A stretch of 64,000 nucleotides of DNA from contig NZ_JAHLPR010000008.1 in NCBI RefSeq assembly GCF_018918005.1, positions 1-64,000 of the forward strand. Reading direction: 5' to 3'. The notes beneath the pieces were generated by a model that worked only from the letters and a program-made list of their open reading frames with translations, had not been told where the DNA came from and made no database searches. This document shows positions 25,536 through 35,027 of this stretch, piece by piece. Positions within the stretch are counted from its first letter, which is position 1. Each line of letters starts with the position of its first letter. Origin of the DNA: Paenibacillus sp. MSJ-34. GTDB taxonomy: Bacteria > Bacillota > Bacilli > Paenibacillales > Paenibacillaceae. A program made the position numbers and the translations under genes.

Positions 25536-26375
25536 TTGATTACATTATCGCTAGAAATCCTTCTGATCTCCGTCCTCGCCGGGATTACCGGTTCGGTATT
25601 GGGCCTCGGGGGAGGGATTATCGTCACTCCCGCGCTCACGCTCCTCTTCGGCGTCAGCATCGAGCATGCGATCGGCGCCAGCATTATATCGGTCATCGCG
25701 ACCTCAAGCGGTTCGGCGATCGCTTATATCCGCGACCGGATTACCAATCTTCGCGTCGGCATGTTTCTGGAGATCGCCACGACTACCGGAGCGATTACGG
25801 GAGCTTTTATCGGAGGGTTGATCGCTCCAAACTTGCTCTATATTATTTTTGGCGTTCTGCTCGCTTATTCGGCGCTGAATATGATCAAGAAAAGGAAAGA
25901 GGACCGGCCGGATCAAGCCAAGTCGAGTCCTGCCGCGGAAAAGCTGCGGCTCGAAGGAACCTACTACGACAAAGCGATCGGGCAGCATGTGCCGTATCAT
26001 GTCGGCAACGTATACGGGGGCTTTTCGGTGATGTACGGAGCCGGGGTCATCTCCGGGCTGCTCGGGATCGGCAGCGGCAGCTTTAAAGTGATGGCTATGG
26101 ACATGTTCATGAAGCTGCCGCTGAAGGTGTCGACGGCTACCAGCAACTTTATGATGGGCGTTACCGGCGCGGCAAGCGCCGGGGTATATCTGCTGCGGGG
26201 GGATATCGATCCGCATATCGCGGGGCCCGTCGCTTTGGGCGTGCTCGCGGGAGCGACGGTCGGAGCCCGGATTATGCAGCGACTGAAGAGCAAAACGATC
26301 CGAATGTTGTTTATTCCGGTACTTTTATACGTGGCGTTGCAAATGATCTTTCAGGGAGCGGGGCTAAGTCTATGA
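25536..26375 (+). CDS. TauE/SafE-family anion exporter
   Basis: A membrane protein of about 279 residues of the sulfite/organosulfonate exporter (TauE/SafE, DUF81) family. The two inverted halves each carry the diagnostic glycine-rich signature: GSVLGLGGGIIVTPAL near residue 20 and SGLLGIGSGSFKV near 165. Seven or eight hydrophobic helices are visible with a basic cytoplasmic loop (KKRKEDRPDQ) between halves. TTG at 25536 has GGGAAGG ten bases upstream; the in-frame GTG at 25527 is too close to it. The gene overlaps the DUF1634 gene by four bases (ATGA), the usual pairing for this subfamily. The transported anion is not defined. Confidence 0.92.
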   Translation: MITLSLEILLISVLAGITGSVLGLGGGIIVTPALTLLFGVSIEHAIGASIISVIATSSGSAIAYIRDRITNLRVGMFLEIATTTGAITGAFIGGLIAPNLLYIIFGVLLAYSALNMIKKRKEDRPDQAKSSPAAEKLRLEGTYYDKAIGQHVPYHVGNVYGGFSVMYGAGVISGLLGIGSGSFKVMAMDMFMKLPLKVSTATSNFMMGVTGAASAGVYLLRGDIDPHIAGPVALGVLAGATVGARIMQRLKSKTIRMLFIPVLLYVALQMIFQGAGLSL

Positions 26376-26731
26376 AGAATAAACAAGATATAACCGATGT
26401 CGAACTGGCCGTAAGCCGCTGGCTCCGAATCGGCGTACTGATAAGCGCCGCCGTCATTTTTACCGGTTTGATCTTCTTTTTCGTTCAAGGCGACAGCGGT
26501 TATCACGACGGCGCTTATCCGCATAACCTGCCGGATATTATGAAGGGGTTGCAGGCATGGAAGCCTTACGCCGTCATTACCGCCGGTTTGATTCTGCTGA
26601 TCCTGACCCCTGTGCTGCGTGTCGCTATCTCGATATGGGTATTCATGCGGGAAGGGGACAAACTATATACCGCCATTGCCGCCGTCGTACTCGTCATTTT
26701 AATCATCAGCTTTTTGGTGGGAAAAGCATAA
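26372..26731 (+). CDS. DUF1634 membrane protein, partner of TauE
   Basis: A 119-residue protein with three membrane helices (about 18-38, 68-85 and 95-115). It matches DUF1634, a family almost always encoded next to TauE/SafE transporters. The start overlaps the TauE stop in an ATGA junction, which points to translational coupling. The conserved basic-hydrophobic N terminus (VSRWLRIGVLISA) is present. It is probably an accessory subunit of the exporter. Confidence 0.88.
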   Translation: MKNKQDITDVELAVSRWLRIGVLISAAVIFTGLIFFFVQGDSGYHDGAYPHNLPDIMKGLQAWKPYAVITAGLILLILTPVLRVAISIWVFMREGDKLYTAIAAVVLVILIISFLVGKA

Positions 26732-26742
26732 ACCAATACGCA

Positions 26743-26780
26743 AACGTCCCGTTACGCCGGTTAAGGCGGAACGGGACGTT
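26743..26780. terminator. long convergent terminator hairpin
   Basis: AACGTCCCGTTACGCC (26743-26758) pairs with GGCGGAACGGGACGTT (26765-26780) with a single A/G mismatch and a 6-base loop. It lies between the DUF1634 gene and the opposing sugar permease gene and can serve both. Confidence 0.85.
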
Positions 26781-26783
26781 GGA

Positions 26784-27683
26784 TCATCCTTTTACCGCTC
26801 CGGCCGTAATGCCGCGCGCCATCTGTTCGGTGAACAGCAGGTAGATCAGAATGGTAGGCAGCGCGATCATCGTCATCACGGCGAATTGGGCGCCGTAATT
26901 GGAAGAATATTCGCCGGCGAATTTCATGATCGAGAAAGGAATCGTCTTGAGCTTCTCCGATGTAATGAACGTATTGGCCATAATGAACTCGTTCCACCAA
27001 CTGATAAAATTGAGCACGCTGACGGTGGCGATGGCCGGTTTCGTGATCGGGAGAATGATGCGGAATACGACGCCGAACACGCCGCAACCGTCCATGACGG
27101 CCGATTCCTCGATCGACCGCGGGATCGTTTCCAGAAAACCTGTCATAATGAACATGCTGATCGGAATCGAGAACGCGATATACGGCAAAATCAAGGTAAA
27201 CATATTGTTGAGCATGCCCAGCTTGTTGAACAGTATGAAGTTGGGCAGCAGCGTCGCGTGGATCGGAATAATCATGCCGAGCATAATCAGATTCAATACC
27301 GTTCCGCGCAGCTTCCAATTCATGCGCGTAAACGCGTAGCCCATCATCAAGGCGAACACCGCCGAGACGACGACCGTAATCGTCGTAATCAGCAAACTGT
27401 TGAAAAAGTAGCGCGGTACGCGTCCGTAGGTGAAGGCATTGATATAATTTTCCCATTGCGGCGGATCCGGCCATTTCAAAAAAGAGCTTCCGAAAAAATC
27501 TCCGCTCTTGAGCAAAGAGTAGTCGGCCAGCCAAATGAGCGGGAACAACTGCATCGAAGCGATCGTACTCATAAAAACGAACAGCAACATTTTCGGCCAT
27601 TTGCCCGCTCCGGGCGGTTTGCCGGGATGCGCTGCGGCCGGCACGGATGCCGCGGTACGCGGCGAAGTCGAATTCATCGTCAA
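26784..27683 (-). CDS. carbohydrate ABC transporter permease, MalG type
   Basis: A 299-residue inner-membrane permease of the CUT1 family. After a Pro/Ala-rich cytoplasmic tail there are six helices. The EAA loop that contacts the ATPase reads EESAVMDGCGVFGVVFRIILPITKP, and the C terminus is GITAGAVKG, typical of MalG/LacG proteins. It is the third gene of a binding protein-permease-permease operon without its own ATPase. In Firmicutes such systems generally share an MsmX-like ATPase encoded elsewhere. Confidence 0.94.
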   Translation of the reverse strand: MTMNSTSPRTAASVPAAAHPGKPPGAGKWPKMLLFVFMSTIASMQLFPLIWLADYSLLKSGDFFGSSFLKWPDPPQWENYINAFTYGRVPRYFFNSLLITTITVVVSAVFALMMGYAFTRMNWKLRGTVLNLIMLGMIIPIHATLLPNFILFNKLGMLNNMFTLILPYIAFSIPISMFIMTGFLETIPRSIEESAVMDGCGVFGVVFRIILPITKPAIATVSVLNFISWWNEFIMANTFITSEKLKTIPFSIMKFAGEYSSNYGAQFAVMTMIALPTILIYLLFTEQMARGITAGAVKG

Positions 27684-27704
27684 AACTTACGCATCTCCTT
27701 CCGG

Positions 27705-28589
27705 TTAAAATTCTCCGACATCTTTTTTCAACGCTTTATTGAGGATAACGGTCAGAACAAGGCAAAATACGATGAACAAAATGGAAATCGCGTTGCCGTA
27801 TCCGTACAACGATGAGGAGAACGCAACTTTATAGAGATAATTGCCGAGAAACTGCGTACTGTTCGCCGGACCGCCGTTCGTCATCAGGAAGACGGTCTCC
27901 ATCTGCTTCAGGCAAGTAATGACGGCGATGACGATCGCCACGCGCGCCATCGGCATGAGCAGCGGCAGCACGACATGGAGATAAAGCTTCGCATTCGTCG
28001 CGCCGTCCAATTTGGCGGCTTCGTGCAAATCTTTCGGAATGCCTTGCAAACCTGCGTAATACAGGAGCAGGGCGTACCCGAACCCTTGCCACATGACCAC
28101 GATAATGATCGCCCAGATCGCCGTGGACGAATCGCCGAGCCAGTCGTGCTTCAACGCTTCCAGACCGATGCTCTCCAGCAATTTATTGAACAGCCCGTAA
28201 TTCGGGTGAAATATGCCCGCCCAAAGTTTGGCCGTGACGACAATCGAAATGACGGCCGGAATGAAGAAAATCATACGGAACAGCTTCTCGTATTTGCCGC
28301 AATGCTGCAGGAATATCGCGAGCAATATCGCAACCGGATGCTGCAGCAAAACCGTTGCCGCCGCGAGCAGCAGCGCATTTCGCAAAGACCGCCAGAACAC
28401 CTCGTCATGCAGCAAAATCTCTTTATAATTGCCCAAACCTACAAAATTGTATTTTCCGATTCCTCCCCAATCGGTCGATCCGTAATAGGCGCTCATCAAT
28501 ACGGGAATGCAAATCATAAAGACGAACAGAAGGAGACCGGGAGCGACGAGGAGGAAAATCGTTTTTTTGTCGCTAATTATTTTATGCAT
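27705..28589 (-). CDS. carbohydrate ABC transporter permease, MalF type
   Basis: A 294-residue CUT1 permease with six helices. The N-terminal segment KKTIFLLVAPGLLLFVFM and the EAA loop HEAAKLDGATNAKLYLHVVLPLL are characteristic. It lies between the binding-protein gene (63 bases upstream, with an intercistronic hairpin) and the MalG-type permease (21 bases downstream). The substrate cannot be read from the sequence. Confidence 0.94.
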   Translation of the reverse strand: MHKIISDKKTIFLLVAPGLLLFVFMICIPVLMSAYYGSTDWGGIGKYNFVGLGNYKEILLHDEVFWRSLRNALLLAAATVLLQHPVAILLAIFLQHCGKYEKLFRMIFFIPAVISIVVTAKLWAGIFHPNYGLFNKLLESIGLEALKHDWLGDSSTAIWAIIIVVMWQGFGYALLLYYAGLQGIPKDLHEAAKLDGATNAKLYLHVVLPLLMPMARVAIVIAVITCLKQMETVFLMTNGGPANSTQFLGNYLYKVAFSSSLYGYGNAISILFIVFCLVLTVILNKALKKDVGEF

Positions 28590-28616
28590 GGAATCATCCC
28601 GCCTTTATCGGTACAA

Positions 28617-28643
28617 CGGGAGCGGAGGAATCCCCCGCTCCCG
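28617..28643 (-). terminator. intercistronic hairpin after the binding-protein gene
   Basis: CGGGAGCGG (28617-28625) pairs with CCGCTCCCG (28635-28643) around a 9-base loop, with no T-tract. Such stems between a binding-protein gene and its permeases usually stabilise the upstream message and reduce read-through. That function is inferred. Confidence 0.6.
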
Positions 28644-28651
28644 CTTCCCGC

Positions 28652-30010
28652 TTACTTGCCCGCCACTTTATCCGCTGCGGCGTCGAGCGCCTTGGCGAAT
28701 TCCTCGGGCGTCATTTTCTCGTTCAATAAGCTTTGATGCGCTTCCATTACTTTCTGCTTGAACTCGTCGGTTGCGACATCCTGCAGCGGCGTGCCGCTGG
28801 AAGAAGTCATGTTGTTGAAAATATCGATGAGTTGCTTTTGCAGTTCCGTTTCGTCGCCGGTTAGAAATTCGTCGAATTTTTGCGCAGGCGTTCCGGCCCC
28901 GCTCTGCCATACTTGCTTTGGCCAATGGTCAGGCTGGAAAAAATATTTCATGAAATCGACGGCCGCTTCTTGATGCTTCGAGTTTTTGGAGATCGCATAA
29001 CCGCCTCCGTACCATGCCGTAATATCCGTTTCCTTCCCTTTATCCGAGGCCGGGAACGGGAAAGCGCCGACATTGTTGCGGAATTCCTCGGAGAAATTCG
29101 TATCCGTCGCAAGGCCCGCTTCCCAGTTCCCCATAAAGAACATCGCCGCTTGGCCTTGGCCGAACAAGTTTCTGGCCGCGCCGTAATCGGCGGTTAGCCA
29201 GCCGTCGGCGAACCCTTTCGCCTTGGCGAATTCCTGCATGTTTGCGGCAGCCTGCACCAGCCGTTCGTCCGTAAACGAAATTTGCCGTTCGAACGCTTGG
29301 TCCATGACGTTAAAGTCTCCCGTAACGCGCTGCGCGACATAGTCGTACCAAATCGGCAGCGTCCAGCCGTCCATGCCGTTCATGGCGATCGGATTGACTT
29401 TGTTTTCGCGCAATTTTTTGACGGCCGCGAGCAGATCGTCGGTCGTCTTCGGCACTTCGATTCCGTTATCCGCGAATATTTGTTTATTGTAGTACATAAT
29501 GGCGTAGTCCGTATTTCTCGGCAAACCGAACAGCTTGCCGTCTTTGGAGAAGCCGTCGAGAGAACCGGCAACGAAGTTGCTTGACGCAAAATCGGACGGA
29601 TTCAATTCGAGCAGCAAATCGTTATCGAGCAGCGGGCTCAGGAAGGAAGGCTGTCCCCAAGCTTGAATGATGTCCGGCAGTTCGTTGGTTGAAGCATACA
29701 CTTTGATTTTCGATTTATACGGTTCGTCCTGCAGCGCTTCGACTTCGATTTTGACATTCGGGTTTTCGTTCATGTATGCGTCGATAATATCTTGTTCGAC
29801 CTTGCCGATCCCATTCGTCCGATCGGCCAATGCCGTGAAAAACTTCAACGTAACCGGATCGGCGGTCTTTTCGGTTTTCGTTTCTTGCTCCGTTCCCGTC
29901 TCCGGCGGCTTGTCGGCATTCGATCCGGTATTCCCGGCGTCCTTCGTTCCGCAGCCTGCCAAGCCGATCGCGAGTATAAGGGATAGCAGCAGCAGCTTCA
30001 TACTTTTCAT
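28652..30010 (-). CDS. sugar-binding lipoprotein of an ABC transporter
   Basis: A 452-residue family-1 extracellular solute-binding protein. Residues 1-20 form a lipoprotein signal (LLLLSLILAIGLAGCG). A Thr/Glu-rich linker follows, then the two-lobed binding fold with VTLKFFTALADR and the conserved GQAAMFFMGNW. The start MKSMKLLLL at 30010 has GAAGGTGGGG six bases upstream; an upstream ATG (30085) extends into non-coding sequence. It is the first gene of the transporter operon and divergent from the YesM/YesN pair, which probably controls it. Confidence 0.94.
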   Translation of the reverse strand: MKSMKLLLLSLILAIGLAGCGTKDAGNTGSNADKPPETGTEQETKTEKTADPVTLKFFTALADRTNGIGKVEQDIIDAYMNENPNVKIEVEALQDEPYKSKIKVYASTNELPDIIQAWGQPSFLSPLLDNDLLLELNPSDFASSNFVAGSLDGFSKDGKLFGLPRNTDYAIMYYNKQIFADNGIEVPKTTDDLLAAVKKLRENKVNPIAMNGMDGWTLPIWYDYVAQRVTGDFNVMDQAFERQISFTDERLVQAAANMQEFAKAKGFADGWLTADYGAARNLFGQGQAAMFFMGNWEAGLATDTNFSEEFRNNVGAFPFPASDKGKETDITAWYGGGYAISKNSKHQEAAVDFMKYFFQPDHWPKQVWQSGAGTPAQKFDEFLTGDETELQKQLIDIFNNMTSSSGTPLQDVATDEFKQKVMEAHQSLLNEKMTPEEFAKALDAAADKVAGK

Positions 30011-30209
30011 TCGTTTCCCCACCTTCTTCGTATTTTGAGAGCTAGCTCCAATGTGCAACTTTATCTTATCGATTTCATAACGCAATAAACATGTGCGAAA
30101 TTTCAGATGAATGTAGGCATTTTTCAGTTGTTGGTCCGAACCTGTTTCTGGCTCTCGGCAATTCCGTTATACTACGAATACAACCTTTCCTATTGAAAAT
30201 GGTGATCAC

Positions 30210-32027
30210 TTGAAGAAAACAGCCCGATATTTCAACTGGTATGTAAACCGGTCGATCCAGTTCAAGCTGTTGTTCTGGTTCGTTCCTCTGCTTCTGGCGA
30301 TGATTGCGATTATGGGCTGGAGCTCCTACTATATCGCCTCGAAAGAAGTGGTGGACAAAATCAAGCAGGCGCAGGACCATTTGACGAAAAAGACGACGGA
30401 TCAAATCGATCTGATGGCGAAAGACACGATCTATTTTGCCAACAATTTATTTCTTAACGCGGGGGTGCAGGAACTGCTTACGTCCCAGGATCCCACGCCG
30501 GAGAGGCAGAAAGTATTTCGGACGGTGTCCAATATGATGGTGGCCAGCAATTCGGTGCAATCGCTCATTTTGTATAAATTGCAGGAGGGGAACTACGAAT
30601 TCGTCCCGTTCGGCGTCGATCAGACCGGAGTGACGAGCGCGATGACGCTGGAGAAGTTTCAAGAGACGCCATATTATCGGGAAGCGATCGCGGCGGACGG
30701 CAAACCGGTGTTTCATTTATTGAAGCCGTCGGAAGCTTTATTCGTCGGCGACCCCAATGAGAAAGTCATCCTTACGAAAGTCATCAAGAACATTTACGAT
30801 TTGAAGCATGCCGGCATGATGGTCATCGGCATCGATGCGCATAAAATCGGCAAGCAATACTTGGAAGCCGCCAAAGACGAAGCGGATATGTTCGTCATGG
30901 ACCGGGAAGGCATGATCGTCTCGGCGACGAATCGCCAATGGGTCGGCAAACGCGATTTGGATTTGCCGTATTTCCAAGATTCGAATCCGGACCTGACGAC
31001 GCTGGACCGCTTGCAAAGGAAGGCGGACCGTTCCGAATGGGTCATCACTTACGCGGAATCGCCGACGACCGGATGGTATGTCGTCGTCATTCAGACGAAA
31101 CAAACGTTGGTGCGGGAACTCGGCCGGATCGGACTGTTAAGCGTCACATTGACGGTCGTCTGTTTATTATTAAGCTTGATCGTTACGTGGATGGCGGCGA
31201 CGATGATTACGAAACCGCTCAAAAAATTGACCCGGTCGATGAAAAGATTGCAAACGGGCGATTTTACCCAGCGCGTCAATTTTGCCGGCGCGGACGAAAT
31301 CGGGCAGCTCGGCTTTTGGTACAACACGATGGTGCAGCGCATGAAAACGTTAATCGACGATATGTACGCTTCTCAATTAAAGCAAAAAGAAGCGGAATTG
31401 AAAACGCTTCAAGCGCAAATCCGGCCTCATTTTTTGTACAACACGTTAAATACGATTTGCTGGTCTGCCGAACGCAAAGGAGAGCGGGAAATCGCGGACA
31501 TGGTTTATTCCTTATCGCAAGTATTCCGTTTAAGCTTAAACGACGGCAAAGATTTTTTTACGCTGGAACAAGAGATTGAGCTGGTCAAACATTATTTGTT
31601 CTTACATAAAACCCGGTATGCCGGCCAATTCGATTTCGACATCGAGCTCGCTCCCGAAGTCCGCGGCTTCGTCATTCCGAAGCTTATGATTCAACCGCTT
31701 GTGGAAAATGCCGTCATTCACGGGATCGAGCCGCTCGGAGGCAACGGCCATATTTCGATACGCGCTTGCAAGGAAGGAGATCTCGTCACGATCGAGGTGC
31801 TCGATAACGGTATCGGCATGGAGACGGGCAGGCTCGAATTTTTGCTGCGCGCCGCTGCGGAGACGGCGAACGGCGCGGGCGCCGTCCGGATGGAACGGCG
31901 TTCCGGTTTCGCGCTCGCCAATATGCGGGAACGGCTGCAGTTGGCGTTTCCCAATGCGGTCATCGAACTTGACAGTACCGAAGGGGCGGGAACTTGCGTG
32001 AAAATTCAAATTCAGGTAAAGGAGTGA
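30210..32027 (+). CDS. YesM-type sensor histidine kinase
   Basis: A 605-residue membrane kinase. Helix 1 lies at about 20-42; the extracytoplasmic sensor of about 250 residues is of the Cache type; helix 2 is near 305-325; the HAMP domain begins ITKPLKKLTRSMKRL. The His-kinase domain has the phospho-acceptor motif IRPHFLYNTLN, and the HATPase N-box is LVENAVIHGIEP with a G-box DNGIGME. This kinase subgroup regulates sugar uptake in Bacillales. TTG start. It pairs with the response regulator six bases downstream and is divergent from the sugar-binding protein gene. Confidence 0.94.
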   Translation: MKKTARYFNWYVNRSIQFKLLFWFVPLLLAMIAIMGWSSYYIASKEVVDKIKQAQDHLTKKTTDQIDLMAKDTIYFANNLFLNAGVQELLTSQDPTPERQKVFRTVSNMMVASNSVQSLILYKLQEGNYEFVPFGVDQTGVTSAMTLEKFQETPYYREAIAADGKPVFHLLKPSEALFVGDPNEKVILTKVIKNIYDLKHAGMMVIGIDAHKIGKQYLEAAKDEADMFVMDREGMIVSATNRQWVGKRDLDLPYFQDSNPDLTTLDRLQRKADRSEWVITYAESPTTGWYVVVIQTKQTLVRELGRIGLLSVTLTVVCLLLSLIVTWMAATMITKPLKKLTRSMKRLQTGDFTQRVNFAGADEIGQLGFWYNTMVQRMKTLIDDMYASQLKQKEAELKTLQAQIRPHFLYNTLNTICWSAERKGEREIADMVYSLSQVFRLSLNDGKDFFTLEQEIELVKHYLFLHKTRYAGQFDFDIELAPEVRGFVIPKLMIQPLVENAVIHGIEPLGGNGHISIRACKEGDLVTIEVLDNGIGMETGRLEFLLRAAAETANGAGAVRMERRSGFALANMRERLQLAFPNAVIELDSTEGAGTCVKIQIQVKE

Positions 32028-32033
32028 CGATCG

Positions 32034-33686
32034 ATGGCGTTAAAATTGTTCATCGTGGAGGACGAACAAACGATACGCGAAGGCATTCTGTCGATGATCG
32101 ATTGGGAGAGGCATCAAATTGATGTATGCGGCGAGGCGGCGAACGGGAGAGAGGCGCTTCCTTTGCTGGAACGGCACCGGCCGGACGTATTGCTGACCGA
32201 TATCCGCATGCCGTACATGGACGGGCTGCAATTGATCGAAGAGGCGCAGCGGGCGGGCCTTGATTTTCGCGCGATCGTGCTGTCCGGATATAATGAATTT
32301 TCCTACGCGAAACAAGCGCTGAAACTCGGAGTGTTGGACTATATATTGAAGCCGTGCCGGCCCGACGATATTTTGAAGATCGTTTTGGAGGCGAAGTTGG
32401 CGATCGAATCCGAGCAATCGGCCAATTTCGACCGGAATAAACGGGACCAGGCATGGAATAGAAATATGCATTTGCTCAAAAATCAAGTGCTGTCCCAATG
32501 GATTCATTATCCGAAAATACCGCTTGAGCGCCGCGAAGGGCTGATCGCGGAATTGCAGATGGCCATCGTTCCGGTTATGCTGCAAGTCGGACTAATCCGT
32601 TTCGATACGACGCGGTTCTCGCCCAATTACGGCGAACCGGATTGGGAATTAATCCGATATGCGGCGCTCAACATCGTTCTGGAAACGTTAGCTCCGGTTT
32701 ACCGGGGAAAGATCGAAGCGTTTCGCGACGGAGACGATTTGCTATGGATCGCTAACGCGACGCTGGCGGAAGCAAGTGCCGGCGAGACCGGCACCGGCGC
32801 GGATGAGGAGTTGAAAAGCAATCTCGGCTTATTGCAGCGCAATCTCGAAATCTACTTGAATTTATCCGTCAGCATTGCGGTCGGCACGTGCCGGGAATCG
32901 GTCGACGATGCGCACATCTCTTACCGGGAGGCGCTGCAAGCGATGAATGTGCGATTTTACCGGAGCAAAGGCGGAATCTTCCTGTATAACGAGACGGCGC
33001 GCAAGGAAGGAGAGCAGGAGGAAGGGACGATTTTGGACGATGAAGCCTTCGACCGGCTTGAACGGGAAATCGTCATGCAAATGCGAGGCGCCGCTTATGA
33101 GCAAGCGCTGGACAAGATGGAGCGCTGGCTTGAACGCTTCCAGACGGCGCCGCGGTACGGCAAGCACGAAGTAAACGTTCGCGCGACGGCGTTCATTCTC
33201 GAACTGCAGCGGTTGGCGGAGGAGAAAAACGCGACGACCTTCGAATGGAAACAACATTTGGTCAACTGGATGGAGCAAATTCCCCAAGTCGAGACGCTCG
33301 ACGAATTATCGACCATTATGAAGAAAATTATGCAAAGTCTAGTAGAGGCTCTATGCCGTCAGCGTTCGCTCCATCGAACGGTACAGCTTGCCGTCGATCT
33401 GATCCGGGAAAAGTATAATACGAATCTTACCTTGGATGCCGTCGCCCGGGCGGCCTACGTCTCCAATACTTATTTGAGCTCTTTGTTCAAACAGGAGTTG
33501 GGAATCAATTTTCTCGATTATTTGCACCAGTACCGGATCGAAAAAGCGAAAGAACTGCTCGCCCAAAACTTGAAAATGTTCGCGGTCGCCAAGCTTGTCG
33601 GATATCAGGAAGAGCGGCATTTCAGCGCAACGTTCAAAAAGTGGACCGGTTTGACGCCTTCGCAATATCAGAAAGGGCTGCAATAA
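32034..33686 (+). CDS. YesN-type AraC-family response regulator
   Basis: A 550-residue regulator. The receiver domain (1-125) has the acidic pair VEDE, the phospho-acceptor Asp in LLTDIRMPYMDG and the conserved Lys in YILKP. A 300-residue middle region typical of YesN proteins follows. Two AraC-type helix-turn-helix motifs occupy the last 100 residues (LTLDAVARAAYVSNTYLSSL and FAVAKLVGYQEERHFSATFK). It presumably activates the divergent sugar transporter operon when phosphorylated by the adjacent kinase. Confidence 0.94.
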   Translation: MALKLFIVEDEQTIREGILSMIDWERHQIDVCGEAANGREALPLLERHRPDVLLTDIRMPYMDGLQLIEEAQRAGLDFRAIVLSGYNEFSYAKQALKLGVLDYILKPCRPDDILKIVLEAKLAIESEQSANFDRNKRDQAWNRNMHLLKNQVLSQWIHYPKIPLERREGLIAELQMAIVPVMLQVGLIRFDTTRFSPNYGEPDWELIRYAALNIVLETLAPVYRGKIEAFRDGDDLLWIANATLAEASAGETGTGADEELKSNLGLLQRNLEIYLNLSVSIAVGTCRESVDDAHISYREALQAMNVRFYRSKGGIFLYNETARKEGEQEEGTILDDEAFDRLEREIVMQMRGAAYEQALDKMERWLERFQTAPRYGKHEVNVRATAFILELQRLAEEKNATTFEWKQHLVNWMEQIPQVETLDELSTIMKKIMQSLVEALCRQRSLHRTVQLAVDLIREKYNTNLTLDAVARAAYVSNTYLSSLFKQELGINFLDYLHQYRIEKAKELLAQNLKMFAVAKLVGYQEERHFSATFKKWTGLTPSQYQKGLQ

Positions 33687-33792
33687 AATCGATAATAGAT
33701 TAAATATATGGTAAAATATAAGTAGTAGATTATTTCTCATCTGCAAACAGGATGCAAGCGCTTCTATCAATCGGTTGAAGGAGTGATTCGGA

Positions 33793-34263
33793 ATGTGGTT
33801 CTGGAAACGGAAAAAGAAAGCGAAAGAACAACCGCAACAATCGAAACGCATTCACGCAACTCTGAAAGAGGTAGAAAACGCCGTATTGCAGTTTGAAGAA
33901 CAGCTTCCGCCCACGGTGAAACGAACGATACTGATCGGGAAGGACAATCGTATCGACTTTTCGCAGTTAACCCGTTTTTTGGGCGGGGAGCCGAGCGAAT
34001 CTTTCTATATGAGCAAAGAAACCTATGAAATATTCGGCGAGAACGACAAGATGATTCCTCAATATTTGGATTCGGTGCAGGCGGCGGTCGACGATTACGT
34101 GTCGGAACATAACAAGCTGCCCGTCGTGCCGGATCGCCCGGACGGCCTGGTGCACTACGATTTGTTGCTACGGGATCGTTATTTAAAGGAAAAACCGCCG
34201 ATTCCGATGTATATTACCGACGATGAATTTATGGTTACGCACCGCAAGCCGGAATCCGGATAG
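33793..34263 (+). CDS. small conserved hypothetical protein, possibly DUF3939
   Basis: A 156-residue soluble protein with a strongly basic N terminus (WFWKRKKKAKE) followed by a mixed alpha/beta region. The layout and motifs such as FMVTHRKP and LLRDRYLKEKPPIPMY recall the DUF3939 family of Bacillales, but the assignment is from memory and tentative. GAAGGAG lies about nine bases before the ATG. The sirtuin gene starts 21 bases downstream, so the two may be co-transcribed. Function is unknown. Confidence 0.6.
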   Translation: MWFWKRKKKAKEQPQQSKRIHATLKEVENAVLQFEEQLPPTVKRTILIGKDNRIDFSQLTRFLGGEPSESFYMSKETYEIFGENDKMIPQYLDSVQAAVDDYVSEHNKLPVVPDRPDGLVHYDLLLRDRYLKEKPPIPMYITDDEFMVTHRKPESG

Positions 34264-34283
34264 AAGAAAGGACGAAGATCGAA

Positions 34284-35027
34284 GTGGATTTGCAGCATTT
34301 GAAACAGCTCGTGCAAGAAAGCGGCAATATCGTCTTTTTCGGAGGCGCGGGCACGTCGACGGAAAGCGATATTCCCGATTTTCGCTCGGCGAACGGACTA
34401 TATCAGACGAAGAGCCGGCATCGCTATCCCCCGGAAACGATGTTAAGCCGCGATTTTTTCATGCGTCATACGGAGGAATTTTACGAATTTTACCGAACCC
34501 GCATGATCTATCAAGACGCGAAACCGAATGCGGCGCATGCCGCTTTGGCCGCATTGGAACGGGAAGGGCGGCTGAAGGCGGTCATCACGCAAAATATCGA
34601 CGGTTTGCATCAACTGGCGGGAAGCGTTAACGTCTTGGAACTACACGGCTCCGTGCATCGGAATCATTGCATGGATTGCGGAGCGTTTGCTTCGCTCGAC
34701 GACGTGCTTGCGGCCGGGGGTGGCGACGCGGGCGCCGTACCGCGCTGCAGCCGCTGCGGAGGCGTAGTGAAACCGGATGTCGTGTTGTATCAAGAGGAAC
34801 TGGATCGAGAGACGCTGAACCGCGCCATCCGGCATATCGAAGAAGCGGATGTGTTTATCGTGGCAGGCACTTCGCTGACGGTATATCCGGCGGCGGGATT
34901 GGTTCGCTATTACCGGGGAAATAAATTGATCCTGATCAACAAATCCCCGACGGCATATGACGGACATGCCAACTATGTATTGCAGGAAAGCATCGGCAAA
35001 GTAATGAGCGCATTTGTCGAGCCATAA
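34284..35027 (+). CDS. NAD-dependent protein deacylase, sirtuin (Sir2/CobB family)
   Basis: A 247-residue NAD-dependent lysine deacylase. Visible motifs are GAGTSTESDIPDFRS (NAD binding; Asp replaces the more common Gly before IPDFR), TQNIDGLHQLAGS, and the catalytic His in ELHGSVH. The zinc ribbon has two Cys pairs, CMDC and CSRC. VVAGTSLTVYPAAG and LINKSPT complete the fold. The zinc site is intact. GTG start at 34284 follows AAAGGACG. The Tyr-x-x-Arg pair of desuccinylase-type sirtuins is not obvious, so deacetylase activity is more likely. Confidence 0.93.
   Translation: MDLQHLKQLVQESGNIVFFGGAGTSTESDIPDFRSANGLYQTKSRHRYPPETMLSRDFFMRHTEEFYEFYRTRMIYQDAKPNAAHAALAALEREGRLKAVITQNIDGLHQLAGSVNVLELHGSVHRNHCMDCGAFASLDDVLAAGGGDAGAVPRCSRCGGVVKPDVVLYQEELDRETLNRAIRHIEEADVFIVAGTSLTVYPAAGLVRYYRGNKLILINKSPTAYDGHANYVLQESIGKVMSAFVEP

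Noticed and set aside
26886-27815. 309-codon plus-strand frame opposite the sugar permeases
   Set aside because: Composition dominated by Arg, His, Gln and Asn; antisense to two clear CUT1 permeases.
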